Shown piece after piece: positions 19,528 through 26,719 of a stretch of 64,000 bases of DNA; within the stretch, counting starts at the first letter, position 1; each line of letters opens with the position of its first letter. Source of the DNA: Rhodopseudomonas pseudopalustris (GTDB lineage: Bacteria > Pseudomonadota > Alphaproteobacteria > Rhizobiales > Xanthobacteraceae); contig NZ_FODT01000010.1 of NCBI RefSeq assembly GCF_900110435.1, positions 1-64,000 on the forward strand, given 5' to 3'. A program made the position numbers and the translations under genes. Below the pieces are notes generated by a model. That model was not told the DNA's origin. It saw nothing but the letters and a program-made list of their open reading frames with translations, and made no database searches.

Positions 19528-21097
19528 CGGCAGCGAAATCGCTGATCCGCTAGGCCACGGTGAAAGAGCCGTGCAGTTCTTGCGCGCGCTACGTCATCCC
19601 AAGAGTACGTTGCCAAAGCGAGCCTTTCGGCTGGATGAATGGCAGGAGCGCATCATCCGCCGCATTTATGGACCCCGCAATGAGGACGGCACCCGTGTCG
19701 TCAAGACAGTTGTATTGGTAATTGCTCGCGGTAATCGCAAGACGTCATTGGCCGGCGCGCTGTCGCTGCTGCACACCATCGGCCCGGAGCGGGTGCCGGG
19801 CGGCGAAAACATCCTCGCGGCATCCGATCGCAAACAGGCCGGCTATGGCTTCCGCGAGGCCGCCGGCATCGTGCGGGAAGACAAGCGCCTGGTCGCGGCG
19901 ACGCGGATTTACGACGCGCACAATTCGGTGAAAACCATCCACTTCATTCGGGACGGGTCTTTCCTCGAGGCGATCAGCGGCGACGCCGGGACGCAGCACG
20001 GCCGGACCCCAGCCTTCGTGTTTGCCGACGAATTGCACATCTGGAGAAACGCCGAACTCTGGAAAGCATTGAAGTCGGCGATGGTGAAGTCGCAGGGTTC
20101 GCTGTTGGTGGTGGCGACGACCAGTGGCCGCGGCCAAGAGAATATCGCCTTCGAGATCGTCGATCGCGCGCGCAAAGTCGCAAGCGGCGAGATTATTGAC
20201 CCAACCATGCTGCCGATCCTGTTCGAGACGGCGGCGGATGCCGACTGGAAGGATGAGGCGCTGTGGTACGCCGCAAATCCCGGTTTGGCTCTCGGATACC
20301 AGGATATCGAAGGCCTGCGCCAGCTTGCGCGTGAGGGCGAAACCAGCATCACGGCTCGCGAGACGTTTCGCCAATACAATTTGAATGTTTGGCTCGATCA
20401 CTCGACCGACCCGTTTGTGGACATGCAGATTTATGACCGGGGCGGCGGCGCGTTGCCGGACGGCCTAGACGGTCTGCCGTGTTGGATCGGGGTGGATATG
20501 TCGACCACGACCGACCTGACCGCGGTGGTGGCCTGCATCCGCAAGGACGACGATTTTGTGGTGTTGCCGCATTTCTTCTGCCCCGGCGACAATTTGCGCG
20601 CGCGCGCCGATCGCGACGGTGTCCCGTACCCCGCTTGGGCTGCGGCCGGCCACCTGGCTCCCACGCCGGGCAACGTGATCGATTACAGCGCCGTTGAGGC
20701 CTGCATTCGTGGTCTCAATGAGCGGTTCGACGTGCGGGAGATCGGTTTCGATCCGGCGTATGCGCAGGCGGTGATGGGGCCGCTGACCGATGACGGGCTG
20801 CCGACCGCGACGATTCGTCAAGGCTGGGTGACGCAGTCGCCGGCGCTCAACGAACTGGAGCGCGTCATCCTGGCCGGAAAGCTGCTGCACGGTGGTCACC
20901 CGGTCTTACGGTGGTGCTTCGACAACGTCGCCATCCACACCGACAGCGCCGGCAACCGCACCATGCACAAGGGCAAGTCGCGGGATAGAGTGGATGGCGC
21001 GGTGGCGACGTGGATGGCGGTGTCGCGCGCTGCGGCTTCGGAGACGCGGTCGTTCTATGATTCCGATGCCTTCACCGAGGATATGGCGAGCTTTTGA
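19490..21097 (+). CDS. Terminase large subunit
   Basis: A 535-residue packaging motor. The ATPase half has an atypical Walker A (VIARGNRKTSLAGALSLL), Walker B and catalytic Glu in FVFADELHIW, and coupling motif VVATTSG. The nuclease half starts about residue 320 with the metal-binding Asp in WIGVDMSTTTDLTAVV and a second acidic site in VREIGFDPAYAQ, with KSRDRVDGAVA near the end. Three in-frame ATGs (19490, 19493, 19496) follow GGAAAG. Full length. It ends the rightward operon. Confidence 0.94.
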   Translation: MMMTKTYPHWIFDGSEIADPLGHGERAVQFLRALRHPKSTLPKRAFRLDEWQERIIRRIYGPRNEDGTRVVKTVVLVIARGNRKTSLAGALSLLHTIGPERVPGGENILAASDRKQAGYGFREAAGIVREDKRLVAATRIYDAHNSVKTIHFIRDGSFLEAISGDAGTQHGRTPAFVFADELHIWRNAELWKALKSAMVKSQGSLLVVATTSGRGQENIAFEIVDRARKVASGEIIDPTMLPILFETAADADWKDEALWYAANPGLALGYQDIEGLRQLAREGETSITARETFRQYNLNVWLDHSTDPFVDMQIYDRGGGALPDGLDGLPCWIGVDMSTTTDLTAVVACIRKDDDFVVLPHFFCPGDNLRARADRDGVPYPAWAAAGHLAPTPGNVIDYSAVEACIRGLNERFDVREIGFDPAYAQAVMGPLTDDGLPTATIRQGWVTQSPALNELERVILAGKLLHGGHPVLRWCFDNVAIHTDSAGNRTMHKGKSRDRVDGAVATWMAVSRAAASETRSFYDSDAFTEDMASF

Positions 21098-21156
21098 ATA
21101 GAAACGAGATGGCAGCACCCCTGCCAAGTGCGCGATTCGCTGTAACGGAGATCGGG

Positions 21157-21399
21157 CTATCGCGGAATGCGGTTTGCCCGCCACATCTTCTCGTAAACCT
21201 GATCGCCTTCCACTGTTCTGCGATAGTGCATGTCGGCTACGAAAGGAGTGTTCGGTGACTTTTCGACAAGGCCAAACTGTATCAGTCTATCGACGGACGG
21301 TTGTCCGACCCCGGGCATATTGCTGAGTGGTTCGTCCATGGAAAGTCTATCGAGGCAGCGACGCTCCGGCACTGTCAAATCCCAGAAGGTGATTGCCAT
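21157..21399 (-). CDS. Small winged-helix-like protein
   Basis: An 80-residue protein (MAITFWDLTVPERRCLDRLSMDE...) whose tail PSVDRLIQFGLVEKSPNTPFVADMHYRRTVEGDQVYEKM follows the winged-helix pattern, helix then two-strand wing. It is last of a leftward set and converges on TerL. The pattern RLxxxGLxEK also occurs in the adjacent upstream protein, so the two may be related. Function unknown. Confidence 0.55.
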   Translation of the reverse strand: MAITFWDLTVPERRCLDRLSMDEPLSNMPGVGQPSVDRLIQFGLVEKSPNTPFVADMHYRRTVEGDQVYEKMWRANRIPR

Positions 21400-21412
21400 C
21401 CTACACGACTCC

Positions 21413-21802
21413 CTATGTGGAGCGCCGACGTCGCGGAAATCGGCCCCGATCCAAAATCTTCCATCCAAGCGGGCTCAGGCGATAACCGACTTTCATGCCG
21501 ATGGCGAAGTACCGATCAGAAGACCGACCCTTTTCGGCCAACCCAAGTGACACGAGTCTATCGGCCACAACCTCGCCAAGGTTGCCGCGTTTCGCCAGGG
21601 GTTCAAAGATATCGATTGCATTGGCGAGTTGGCCTACACCACGCCATTCGTGAGCGTCGAGCGCAGTTTCCGCGAGGAACACCTTCTCCTCTTCGTCGGT
21701 CATTTGTTCCAGTTGCCTTTCGAGTGCTCGCGAAAGAGCGCCAAAGGCCGCCGCCTGTTGTCGGCGGTCAGTAGCGGACCGTAACAATTCCAGATTTGCC
21801 AT
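21413..21802 (-). CDS. Winged-helix-like protein beside gpW homologue
   Basis: A 129-residue protein (MANLELLRSATDRRQQAAAFGALSRALERQLEQMTDEEEKVF...). An N-terminal helical part is followed by VVADRLVSLGLAEKGRSSDRYFAIGMKVGYRLSPLGWKILDRG, the same helix-wing pattern as the next gene. Its start overlaps the gpW-like gene by 35 bp; a start at an internal Met is possible. No family recognised. Confidence 0.55.
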   Translation of the reverse strand: MANLELLRSATDRRQQAAAFGALSRALERQLEQMTDEEEKVFLAETALDAHEWRGVGQLANAIDIFEPLAKRGNLGEVVADRLVSLGLAEKGRSSDRYFAIGMKVGYRLSPLGWKILDRGRFPRRRRST

Positions 21803-22112
21803 CTTCACGGTCGCGGTAATTGACCGTGATTGCTGATAAGAGGCCATCGGAAAACACCGACTGTATTGAATCAACGTCAATGCGTGGCTCATAGATCGAG
21901 AGCGCCTTTTTTGCGGCGGCCTCGATGGCGTCGGAATCATAGCCGTGACGAGGTTTTCCGGATTCGTCCAAGATCTCAAATCCGACGTCTCTCCGCATAA
22001 CTCTTGTTCCCAGCGGCGTTGTCAAAAGAACCTCGATCGATTGGATAATGTGCTGGGTGCGATCTATGACTTTTCCGGTGTTACGGTCGATGCCAACCAT
22101 GTCGGGACTCAC
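21768..22112 (-). CDS. Orphan GPW/gp25-family baseplate protein
   Basis: A 114-residue protein with the signature of P2 gpW/T4 gp25: VGIDRNTGKVIDRTQHIIQSIEVLLTTPLGTRVMRRDVGFEILD. These proteins sit in the baseplate wedge of contractile tails. Here it stands alone, on the strand opposite the head genes, with no gpJ, gpV or sheath gene near. That makes it an odd item in an otherwise tail-less element. It could be cargo that modifies the helper's tail, or a leftover. Confidence 0.8.
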   Translation of the reverse strand: MSPDMVGIDRNTGKVIDRTQHIIQSIEVLLTTPLGTRVMRRDVGFEILDESGKPRHGYDSDAIEAAAKKALSIYEPRIDVDSIQSVFSDGLLSAITVNYRDREDGKSGIVTVRY

Positions 22113-22154
22113 TTATCCTTGAGGATGAATTACTATATATGGGTTTGGATACTG

Positions 22155-23051
22155 CTAACCACTGACCATCGCCATGAAGTCGGTTTCTCCGACGATCTTC
22201 ATTGCATGTCCCCTGGTGATCATCTCCTCCGCCTTACGGTGCTTCGAGCTTTTCTCTTGCCCGCGGGTGAAGCGGAGATCCTGATCGCCGACGACGAGAA
22301 TCGTGACCTTTCTCGATATGCTGTCCACCACGTCGCAACCGGCCCCAGCGGCAGCGCGGGCGGCCTCAGCCCGGGGAATCTGCAGCGCGCCCGTGAAAAG
22401 TATGGTTTCGCCCGCCAGCGGTCCGGTAGCCGCGCCTGATTGAGCGCACTTCGTCGCATAGCTCGGCCTCGTCCGTCGCAACGGTTTGCTGGTTGCGGTC
22501 GATTCATAGCCGAGCTCATCAACCCATTGCTGCAGTGTGACACCACCCTCGCTAATCGCCCTAAGCAACACCAGGCCTGCGGCCCGGGCATCCTCCGCGG
22601 CGTCGTGGTGTTTGAAGTGGATGCCGAATGCGCGGGCCAGATTGGCTAACCCATAGCCGCCGTCGTCTCGAAGCCCGGTCCACGTTCGGCGAGCAACCTG
22701 TAGGCTGTCGAGCCACGTACATGGCAAACCGCCCGTGCCGTATTTGCCAGCTGCGCGGGCAAGTGCAGTCCGATCGAACGGGCTGTGATGGACAATGGCC
22801 GTGTCCTGGAGCGCGGTGCTAATGACGGGAAAAACCCGCGCCATCGTCGGCTTTCCCGCGACGTCTTCAGGGCGGATTCCATGGATGCCGATATTGACCG
22901 GATCGAAATCGTCTTCCGGGTCGACCAGGATCGTAAGCGATTTGAAGACCTCTCCGGCTCGGAAATGCACGAGTCCGATAGAGCATATGCTGCCGAAGTC
23001 GGCATTCGCCGTCTCGACGTCCAGCGCGATGAAGTCCGTAACTTCGGACAT
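22155..23051 (-). CDS. DEDDh exonuclease with C-terminal BRCT domain
   Basis: A 298-residue DnaQ-like 3'-5' exonuclease. Motifs: FIALDVETANADFGSICSIG (Asp/Glu pair), HHSPFDRTAL (second Asp site) and HHDAAEDARAAG (DEDDh His and Asp). About residues 210-298 form a BRCT domain (GPLAGETILFTGALQIPRAEAARAAAGAGCDVVDSISRKVTILVVGD). The start at 23051 has GGGGGA at ideal spacing, so longer forms are rejected. First gene of the leftward accessory block. It may serve repair, or interfere with phage DNA. Confidence 0.85.
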   Translation of the reverse strand: MSEVTDFIALDVETANADFGSICSIGLVHFRAGEVFKSLTILVDPEDDFDPVNIGIHGIRPEDVAGKPTMARVFPVISTALQDTAIVHHSPFDRTALARAAGKYGTGGLPCTWLDSLQVARRTWTGLRDDGGYGLANLARAFGIHFKHHDAAEDARAAGLVLLRAISEGGVTLQQWVDELGYESTATSKPLRRTRPSYATKCAQSGAATGPLAGETILFTGALQIPRAEAARAAAGAGCDVVDSISRKVTILVVGDQDLRFTRGQEKSSKHRKAEEMITRGHAMKIVGETDFMAMVSG

Positions 23052-23290
23052 CCGATGTCCCCCAATGGCACGGCATAGTTTCCGCAACCAGAGCGGGCGC
23101 GCAAGGGGCGCGGCAATCGACTTTCGGCGCGGTGGTGCCGGCGTGTCCTGCCACGCGGCCAACGTCATCCCAATCGGCCGCGGGGCCGACATGGTGCCGC
23201 CAGGCATGGAATCCGAGGCGGTGCATTACCAGTGCGCCGCGGCGGTGGTGCTGCTGAGCTTCGACCAAATCGGGTAGGTGGTGCGAAACT

Positions 23291-23502
23291 GGGGCAACTT
23301 GCCCCACTTTCCGCAGCAAAGGGTGTTCGAGTCTGGAACACCTTGCCGCCGCGAGGTTTCGCGACAAGTTGTCGCGAAAGGTGGGCAACTTGCCCACGTT
23401 TCTGGCGGCAAGGGCAAGGTGTTGCAAGTTGCAACACCTTTGCGTGGTCGGGATTCCGGCCTCGCTGCCGTCACGGGTTTCTGCACAACTTGTGCGGAAA
23501 CC
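23291..23502. repeat. Five palindromes with a common CAA(C/G)TTG centre
   Basis: Palindromes of 15-27 bp lie at 23291-23305, 23357-23379, 23381-23397, 23416-23440 and 23476-23502. Each is centred on CAACTTG or CAAGTTG. The arms differ between copies (GGGG, TTTCGCGA, GTGGG, AAGGTGTTG, GGTTTC-GCA) yet stay complementary inside each copy, with one mismatch in the last. Same loop, different but compensated stems. Confidence 0.75.
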
Positions 23503-23583
23503 AATTGGTGAGGTTAACCCTCGGGTTAAGGTCGGATCGGCTTTCATTCTTCGCAGGTTGCGACGATTGAAAAAGCGCATCCG

Positions 23584-23620
23584 ACCGTAACGGTCACCGT
23601 AACGGTCACCGTAACGGTGG
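23584..23620. repeat. 12-bp tandem repeat, three copies
   Basis: The unit CCGTAACGGTCA recurs three times, the last copy degenerate, followed by a related GACGTAACG. Each unit contains a short inverted repeat (ACCGTAACGGT), so the array could bind a dimeric protein. Confidence 0.6.
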
Positions 23621-23633
23621 ACGTAACGTTTCG

Positions 23634-23816
23634 TCAGCTCGTCACACGTCCGGCGCGGTGGGCTACGCAAAATTCGCGAACGCGCTCATCCAGCAGCGCC
23701 ACAACATGACGAGCGTCGCGATATGCTTGCATCTCGCCGCGAATGAAGTGGTCGTTCGAATCGAAGTGCGTACGAGTTCGGTCGCGGATCAGTTCGGGAA
23801 GTTCCAGAAAAGTCAT
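23634..23816 (-). CDS. Small hypothetical protein
   Basis: A 60-residue protein, MTFLELPELIRDRTRTHFDSNDHFIRGEMQAYRDARHVV... It is charged and mostly helical, ending in a basic tail. AAGGA stands 8 bases before the ATG. First rightmost gene of the leftward accessory group, separated from the exonuclease by the palindrome region. No family recognised. Confidence 0.5.
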   Translation of the reverse strand: MTFLELPELIRDRTRTHFDSNDHFIRGEMQAYRDARHVVALLDERVREFCVAHRAGRVTS

Positions 23817-23944
23817 AAGCCTATTCCTTGTGTGAGAATGCCGTTGCGCGGCTTCAAATTTAACACCGCGCAGGGATCTGAACCTTGGAAAGAGGCAGCC
23901 ATAAGACGCGCCGAAGCGCCCCGAGAAGGGGTGGATTTCGTTTA

Positions 23945-24234
23945 GCAAATCGGCTTATCGTGTCCGTGGGTGTCAGAACCCGGACTTGGACTAAGGCGGC
24001 CCTTGGCGGGGCCTGCCCGAATGCGCGTAGGAGACCTTGGCGGGTTTCCTCAGGCGCTCATCGGTAGCGCTTGGCGGCGCACCAACTCGGCTAATATGCC
24101 GGGGGCGGTGCGCTATGTCCAGAGCTTAGCGGCTTAAAAGCGCTGCCGACCAGTCGTCCAGGCTGGTTCTGACCCCCCGGCTGCCGCCCCGATGGCGGTA
24201 ACGGCTGTCAGAAGCCAAACCCTGGACCATCACC
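23945..24234 (+). ncRNA. Structured leader, c4-like antisense candidate
   Basis: About 290 bp without a gene. TGTCAGAACC at 23971-23980 is complementary to GGTTCTGAC at 24165-24173. The latter can alternatively pair with TGTCAGAAGCC at 24206-24216, just before the next start codon. Between these last two lies a CCGCC-GGCGG hairpin. Three CTTGGCGG copies lie in the first half. Mutually exclusive pairing of repeated segments upstream of a gene is the logic of phage P1/P7 c4 and P4 CI immunity RNAs. The assignment is a hypothesis. Confidence 0.4.
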
Positions 24235-24960
24235 ATGAAAACCCCAGCACGAAAGAACGCCGAGGCGTCATTCCGCGCCCTGACACAATTTTCAAAATTA
24301 CCACCCGGTCACAAGACCCTGCGCGTCCCCGATGATTCGTCGGCGCCACATCTGAACGAGCGCGAGTTCGCGGTGGTGGACACGACCGACTGCGACGTTC
24401 AGCACGGCGAATTGTTCGTGGTCCAGCACGAAACCGGCAACCGTCGACGGGAAATCGTCCAGGTCCGGAGCGGCCATTGCCAGATCACCGAGACCGGGCC
24501 GGAGCAACTGGTCTGGTGGACCGGAGAACTCCGGGGTTGGCGCCAGATCGCTGGCGGCTCAGGCGGGATTCCCGTTTACAGCGGCTTGTCAGACGGCCCC
24601 TTTGAGGCGCAGGGGCTCCAATCCAGATTGCTCGGGCGAGTGGTCGGTTATGCCGCGACCGCGCTTGGCGACCTCCTGGCGCCCGCGGCTGGCTGGGAGA
24701 ACGAGGAAGCGGGTAACGCCGCCTTCGACCCGGGCGAATATCTCGACGCGCTGATCGCCGCGGGCCACCAGCCGTATGTGATCCAGCGCGACGGCAGGAC
24801 GATTTATTACGAGCAGTACCCTGAGCGGCGCCAGACCAACGCAGAACGAGAGCGGGTACTAGCGGCGCGCTGGCGGTGGGTGAAGGCATCCACGGCGCTG
24901 GCGCGGACCAAGGTGGAGTGCCTGCAGCGCGGGCTGGTGTATGAGGGGCGCGCGGCATGA
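24235..24960 (+). CDS. LexA/S24-like domain protein lacking an obvious HTH
   Basis: A 241-residue protein. Residues 25-85 (KTLRVPDDSSAPHLNEREFAVVDTTDCDVQHGELFVVQHETGNRRREIVQVR) follow the S24 peptidase pattern of LexA and phage CI repressors (V.GDSM.P....Gd..vVd......G...v...). The usual Gly and Met around the catalytic Ser are changed (DDSSAP) and no clear catalytic Lys is seen. No helix-turn-helix is evident; the C-terminus is charged and helical (QTNAERERVLAARWRWVKAS). Possibly an SOS-linked switch or anti-repressor of the element. Confidence 0.5.
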   Translation: MKTPARKNAEASFRALTQFSKLPPGHKTLRVPDDSSAPHLNEREFAVVDTTDCDVQHGELFVVQHETGNRRREIVQVRSGHCQITETGPEQLVWWTGELRGWRQIAGGSGGIPVYSGLSDGPFEAQGLQSRLLGRVVGYAATALGDLLAPAAGWENEEAGNAAFDPGEYLDALIAAGHQPYVIQRDGRTIYYEQYPERRQTNAERERVLAARWRWVKASTALARTKVECLQRGLVYEGRAA

Positions 24961-25121
24961 ATGACGATCTTGCCAGAGAAATCATCACCGCATGGCGCGA
25001 AGCTGATCCGCAGACGCAAGCGCAGGTGCTCGACCTCTTGAGGCGGGCATGTTCGCCTGACCCGGCAATCCGAGCAACGGCGATCGTGGAGGCCAAGGCC
25101 GCGGCGGCAAGGTGCGACTGA
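24957..25121 (+). CDS. Small helical protein, 54 residues
   Basis: ATGA overlap with the preceding gene. MNDDLAREIITAWREADPQTQAQVLDLLRRACSPD... ends ...AKAAAARCD. Mostly amphipathic helix, with the overlap and normal codon use supporting translation. No family recognised. Last gene before the right end of the element. Confidence 0.55.
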   Translation: MNDDLAREIITAWREADPQTQAQVLDLLRRACSPDPAIRATAIVEAKAAAARCD

Positions 25122-25181
25122 GAGAACAGCCGGCGAACAGATTGCTACCATTCTGCAACCCAACTCCGTAACAGACGACGA

Positions 25182-25213
25182 CATAGGGCGGGATCAACAG
25201 GTCCCGCCCTATG
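25182..25213. terminator. Intrinsic terminator near the right end
   Basis: A perfect 12-bp stem, CATAGGGCGGGA / TCCCGCCCTATG, with an 8-nt loop and CGTTTT after it on the + strand. It closes the rightward transcript about 70 bp before the right attachment repeat. Confidence 0.85.
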
Positions 25214-25279
25214 CGTTTTCCCTTATGAATTGGGACTTTATGGGAAAGAACGAGACGGGAACGGACGGCCGTTAGCGAA

Positions 25280-25318
25280 TTTCAAGACCGGTGCCTTAAA
25301 CCACTCGGCCACCCTTCC
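25280..25318. repeat. Right attachment-site repeat (5' half of tRNA-Ser)
   Basis: Perfect 39-bp copy of the first 39 nt of tRNA-Ser(UGA), ending at the anticodon loop. There is no 3' half beside it, so this is the displaced tRNA fragment left by integration. Chromosomal sequence follows at 25319; the original tRNA promoter should lie in the first 100 bp to its right. Confidence 0.93.
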
Positions 25319-25641
25319 GCGTTGGAATGACAGCGGCTTAGCAAAGCCCAACCATCGGGGAAAGGGCCATGGTGGTTTACCCGCGACGAGGCTGGTCTCC
25401 GAACCGCCATTCTGAGATTCCCCGCTTGATCCGTGCGCCCGGGGACGGTCCGCGCGAGTTGCTCGAGCAGCACCGCTCCGCTTCGCAATTGCGGCATTTT
25501 TGCATCAGTTTTCCGTAAATTCCTCAGAAGAGCAGTCTTTGGGCGACTGTGTCCGGAATTGAGCGGTCGAAACTGCGTCTAAATACTAGGTTCCCGACGG
25601 AGCTCCTGGCGGGCTGGCCATCACGACGGAGTTTTCACTGC

Positions 25642-26634
25642 ATGTCAGATGTCTCCTCGAGCGCCATTGAGTTGAGCTACCCGCTCAACCGGTCACCGGT
25701 TGTCCACACCCGGAACACCGAAGAGATGCGCCACGCGATGATCAATTTCTACGGTGCGCAGGCGTTTTCCGCCGCGGCCGAGGGATTCGAGGGGTTCGGC
25801 AGCTTCGTGAATCTCGATGCGACGGGATTCGGTTTCTGCCGCTATGCGGCTCCCGCCGTCGCGAGCTTTCCCGAGACGGATTTCGCGCGGCTGCAGATCG
25901 CGCTCGGCGGATCGGCGCGGACATCGTCCGGCGCTTCAGCCGTCGACGTCGACCAGGACTGCATGGGCGTTTCGACGGCCGGGATGCCGTCGCGGCTCGA
26001 GTTCGGCGCCGGCTACGAGCAGATGGTGATCCGTTTTTCCAACGCGAAGCTGATGGCCACGCTCGAAGCGATGCTGGGCGTCAGGCCGCGGGGCACGCTG
26101 GTGTTTGTGCCGTCGACGCGGCTCGACCATCATGGCGCGCGCGCGCTGCGCGATTTCGGTATGTTCCTCGCCCAGAACGTCGATCAGGAGCAGGCGCCGC
26201 TGCCGCCGTTGATGCTGCGTGAGTTGGAGCATGCGCTGATGGTGTCGTTCTTGAGTGTGGTGCGGCACAATTTCAGCAATCAACTCGATCGCGATGCGCC
26301 GGACACCGCGCCGGACTATGTTCGTGTCGCCGAGGAATACGTCGCGGCGAGCTGGAACAGGTCGATCACGATCACCGACCTCGCCGCCGTGACCAATGTC
26401 GGCGTGCGCAGCCTGTTCAAGGCGTTTCAGAAACATCGCGGCTACTCGCCGATGGCGTTCGCCAAGGCGGTGCGGCTAAACAAGGCTCGCGAGATGCTGA
26501 TGCAAGGCGACCCGTCGCGCTCGGTGACCTCAGTGGCTTTCGCATGCGGTTTCAGCAATCTCGGCCATTTCGCCCATGATTATCGCCAGAAGCACGGCGA
26601 GTTGCCGTCTGAGACGCTGGCGCGGGCGCGCTGA
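25642..26634 (+). CDS. AraC-family transcriptional regulator
   Basis: A 330-residue protein with an N-terminal sensor domain of the AraC_binding_2 type (about 20-200) and a C-terminal double helix-turn-helix (SITITDLAAVTNVGVRSLFKAFQKHRGYSPMAFAKAVRLNKAREML...VTSVAFACGFSNLGHFAHDYRQKHG). The ATG at 25642 has GGAG ten bases upstream; a longer in-frame start at 25549 is less likely. First chromosomal gene after the element; its targets are unknown. The 240 bp before it hold no gene. Confidence 0.88.
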   Translation: MSDVSSSAIELSYPLNRSPVVHTRNTEEMRHAMINFYGAQAFSAAAEGFEGFGSFVNLDATGFGFCRYAAPAVASFPETDFARLQIALGGSARTSSGASAVDVDQDCMGVSTAGMPSRLEFGAGYEQMVIRFSNAKLMATLEAMLGVRPRGTLVFVPSTRLDHHGARALRDFGMFLAQNVDQEQAPLPPLMLRELEHALMVSFLSVVRHNFSNQLDRDAPDTAPDYVRVAEEYVAASWNRSITITDLAAVTNVGVRSLFKAFQKHRGYSPMAFAKAVRLNKAREMLMQGDPSRSVTSVAFACGFSNLGHFAHDYRQKHGELPSETLARAR

Positions 26635-26719
26635 CCGCTCCGCCGCGGCCGCAGTTCCGCGCGCCGGTTAGCCGAGTTGAGCATAGGCAGTCGCGGCGGC
26701 CTCCGCTAGACGAGGGGCC

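Larger units (their letters stand above)
23052..23633. other. Gene-free, palindrome-rich control region
   Basis: About 580 bp upstream of the leftward exonuclease operon without a convincing gene; several open frames here have no plausible start or composition. It contains five palindromes centred on CAACTTG/CAAGTTG, a TTAACCC-TC-GGGTTAA hairpin at 23514-23529 and a 12-bp tandem repeat (see separate entries). Confidence 0.5.
8947..25318. mobile_element. Integrated tail-less satellite, capsid-forming PICI-like
   Basis: A 16.4-kb element in tRNA-Ser(UGA) bounded by perfect 39-bp repeats, with integrase at the left end reading toward the tRNA. Gene order: int; a leftward small regulator; an AlpA/Xis-like gene; replication protein with iterons; seven small overlapping genes; portal, protease, capsid, HNH, connector, adaptor, TerS, TerL; then a leftward accessory block and a LexA-like gene. 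I find no tail tube, tape measure, sheath, fibre or lysis gene. The only tail-related piece is an orphan gpW-like protein. Intact overlapping head genes plus its own replication module match cfPICIs better than a decayed prophage, although loss of a tail module cannot be excluded. Confidence 0.8.

Noticed and set aside
23291-23502. CRISPR array
   Set aside because: The conserved part is only 7 bp, spacing is irregular (21-70 bp) and no cas gene is present.
23226-23670. Several open frames through the palindrome region, some with repeated KVGxLPxF-like peptides
   Set aside because: The peptide repeats arise from the DNA palindromes read in different frames; no frame has a good start site, and both strands give similar patterns.
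22867-23670. 267-residue minus-strand frame with a YGDRYGDRYG repeat
   Set aside because: Its 3' half is antisense-frame overlap with the exonuclease and the repeat comes from the 12-bp tandem repeat.
25230-25415. 61-residue frame across the right attachment site
   Set aside because: It runs through the tRNA fragment and into chromosomal DNA; no ribosome binding site or plausible composition.
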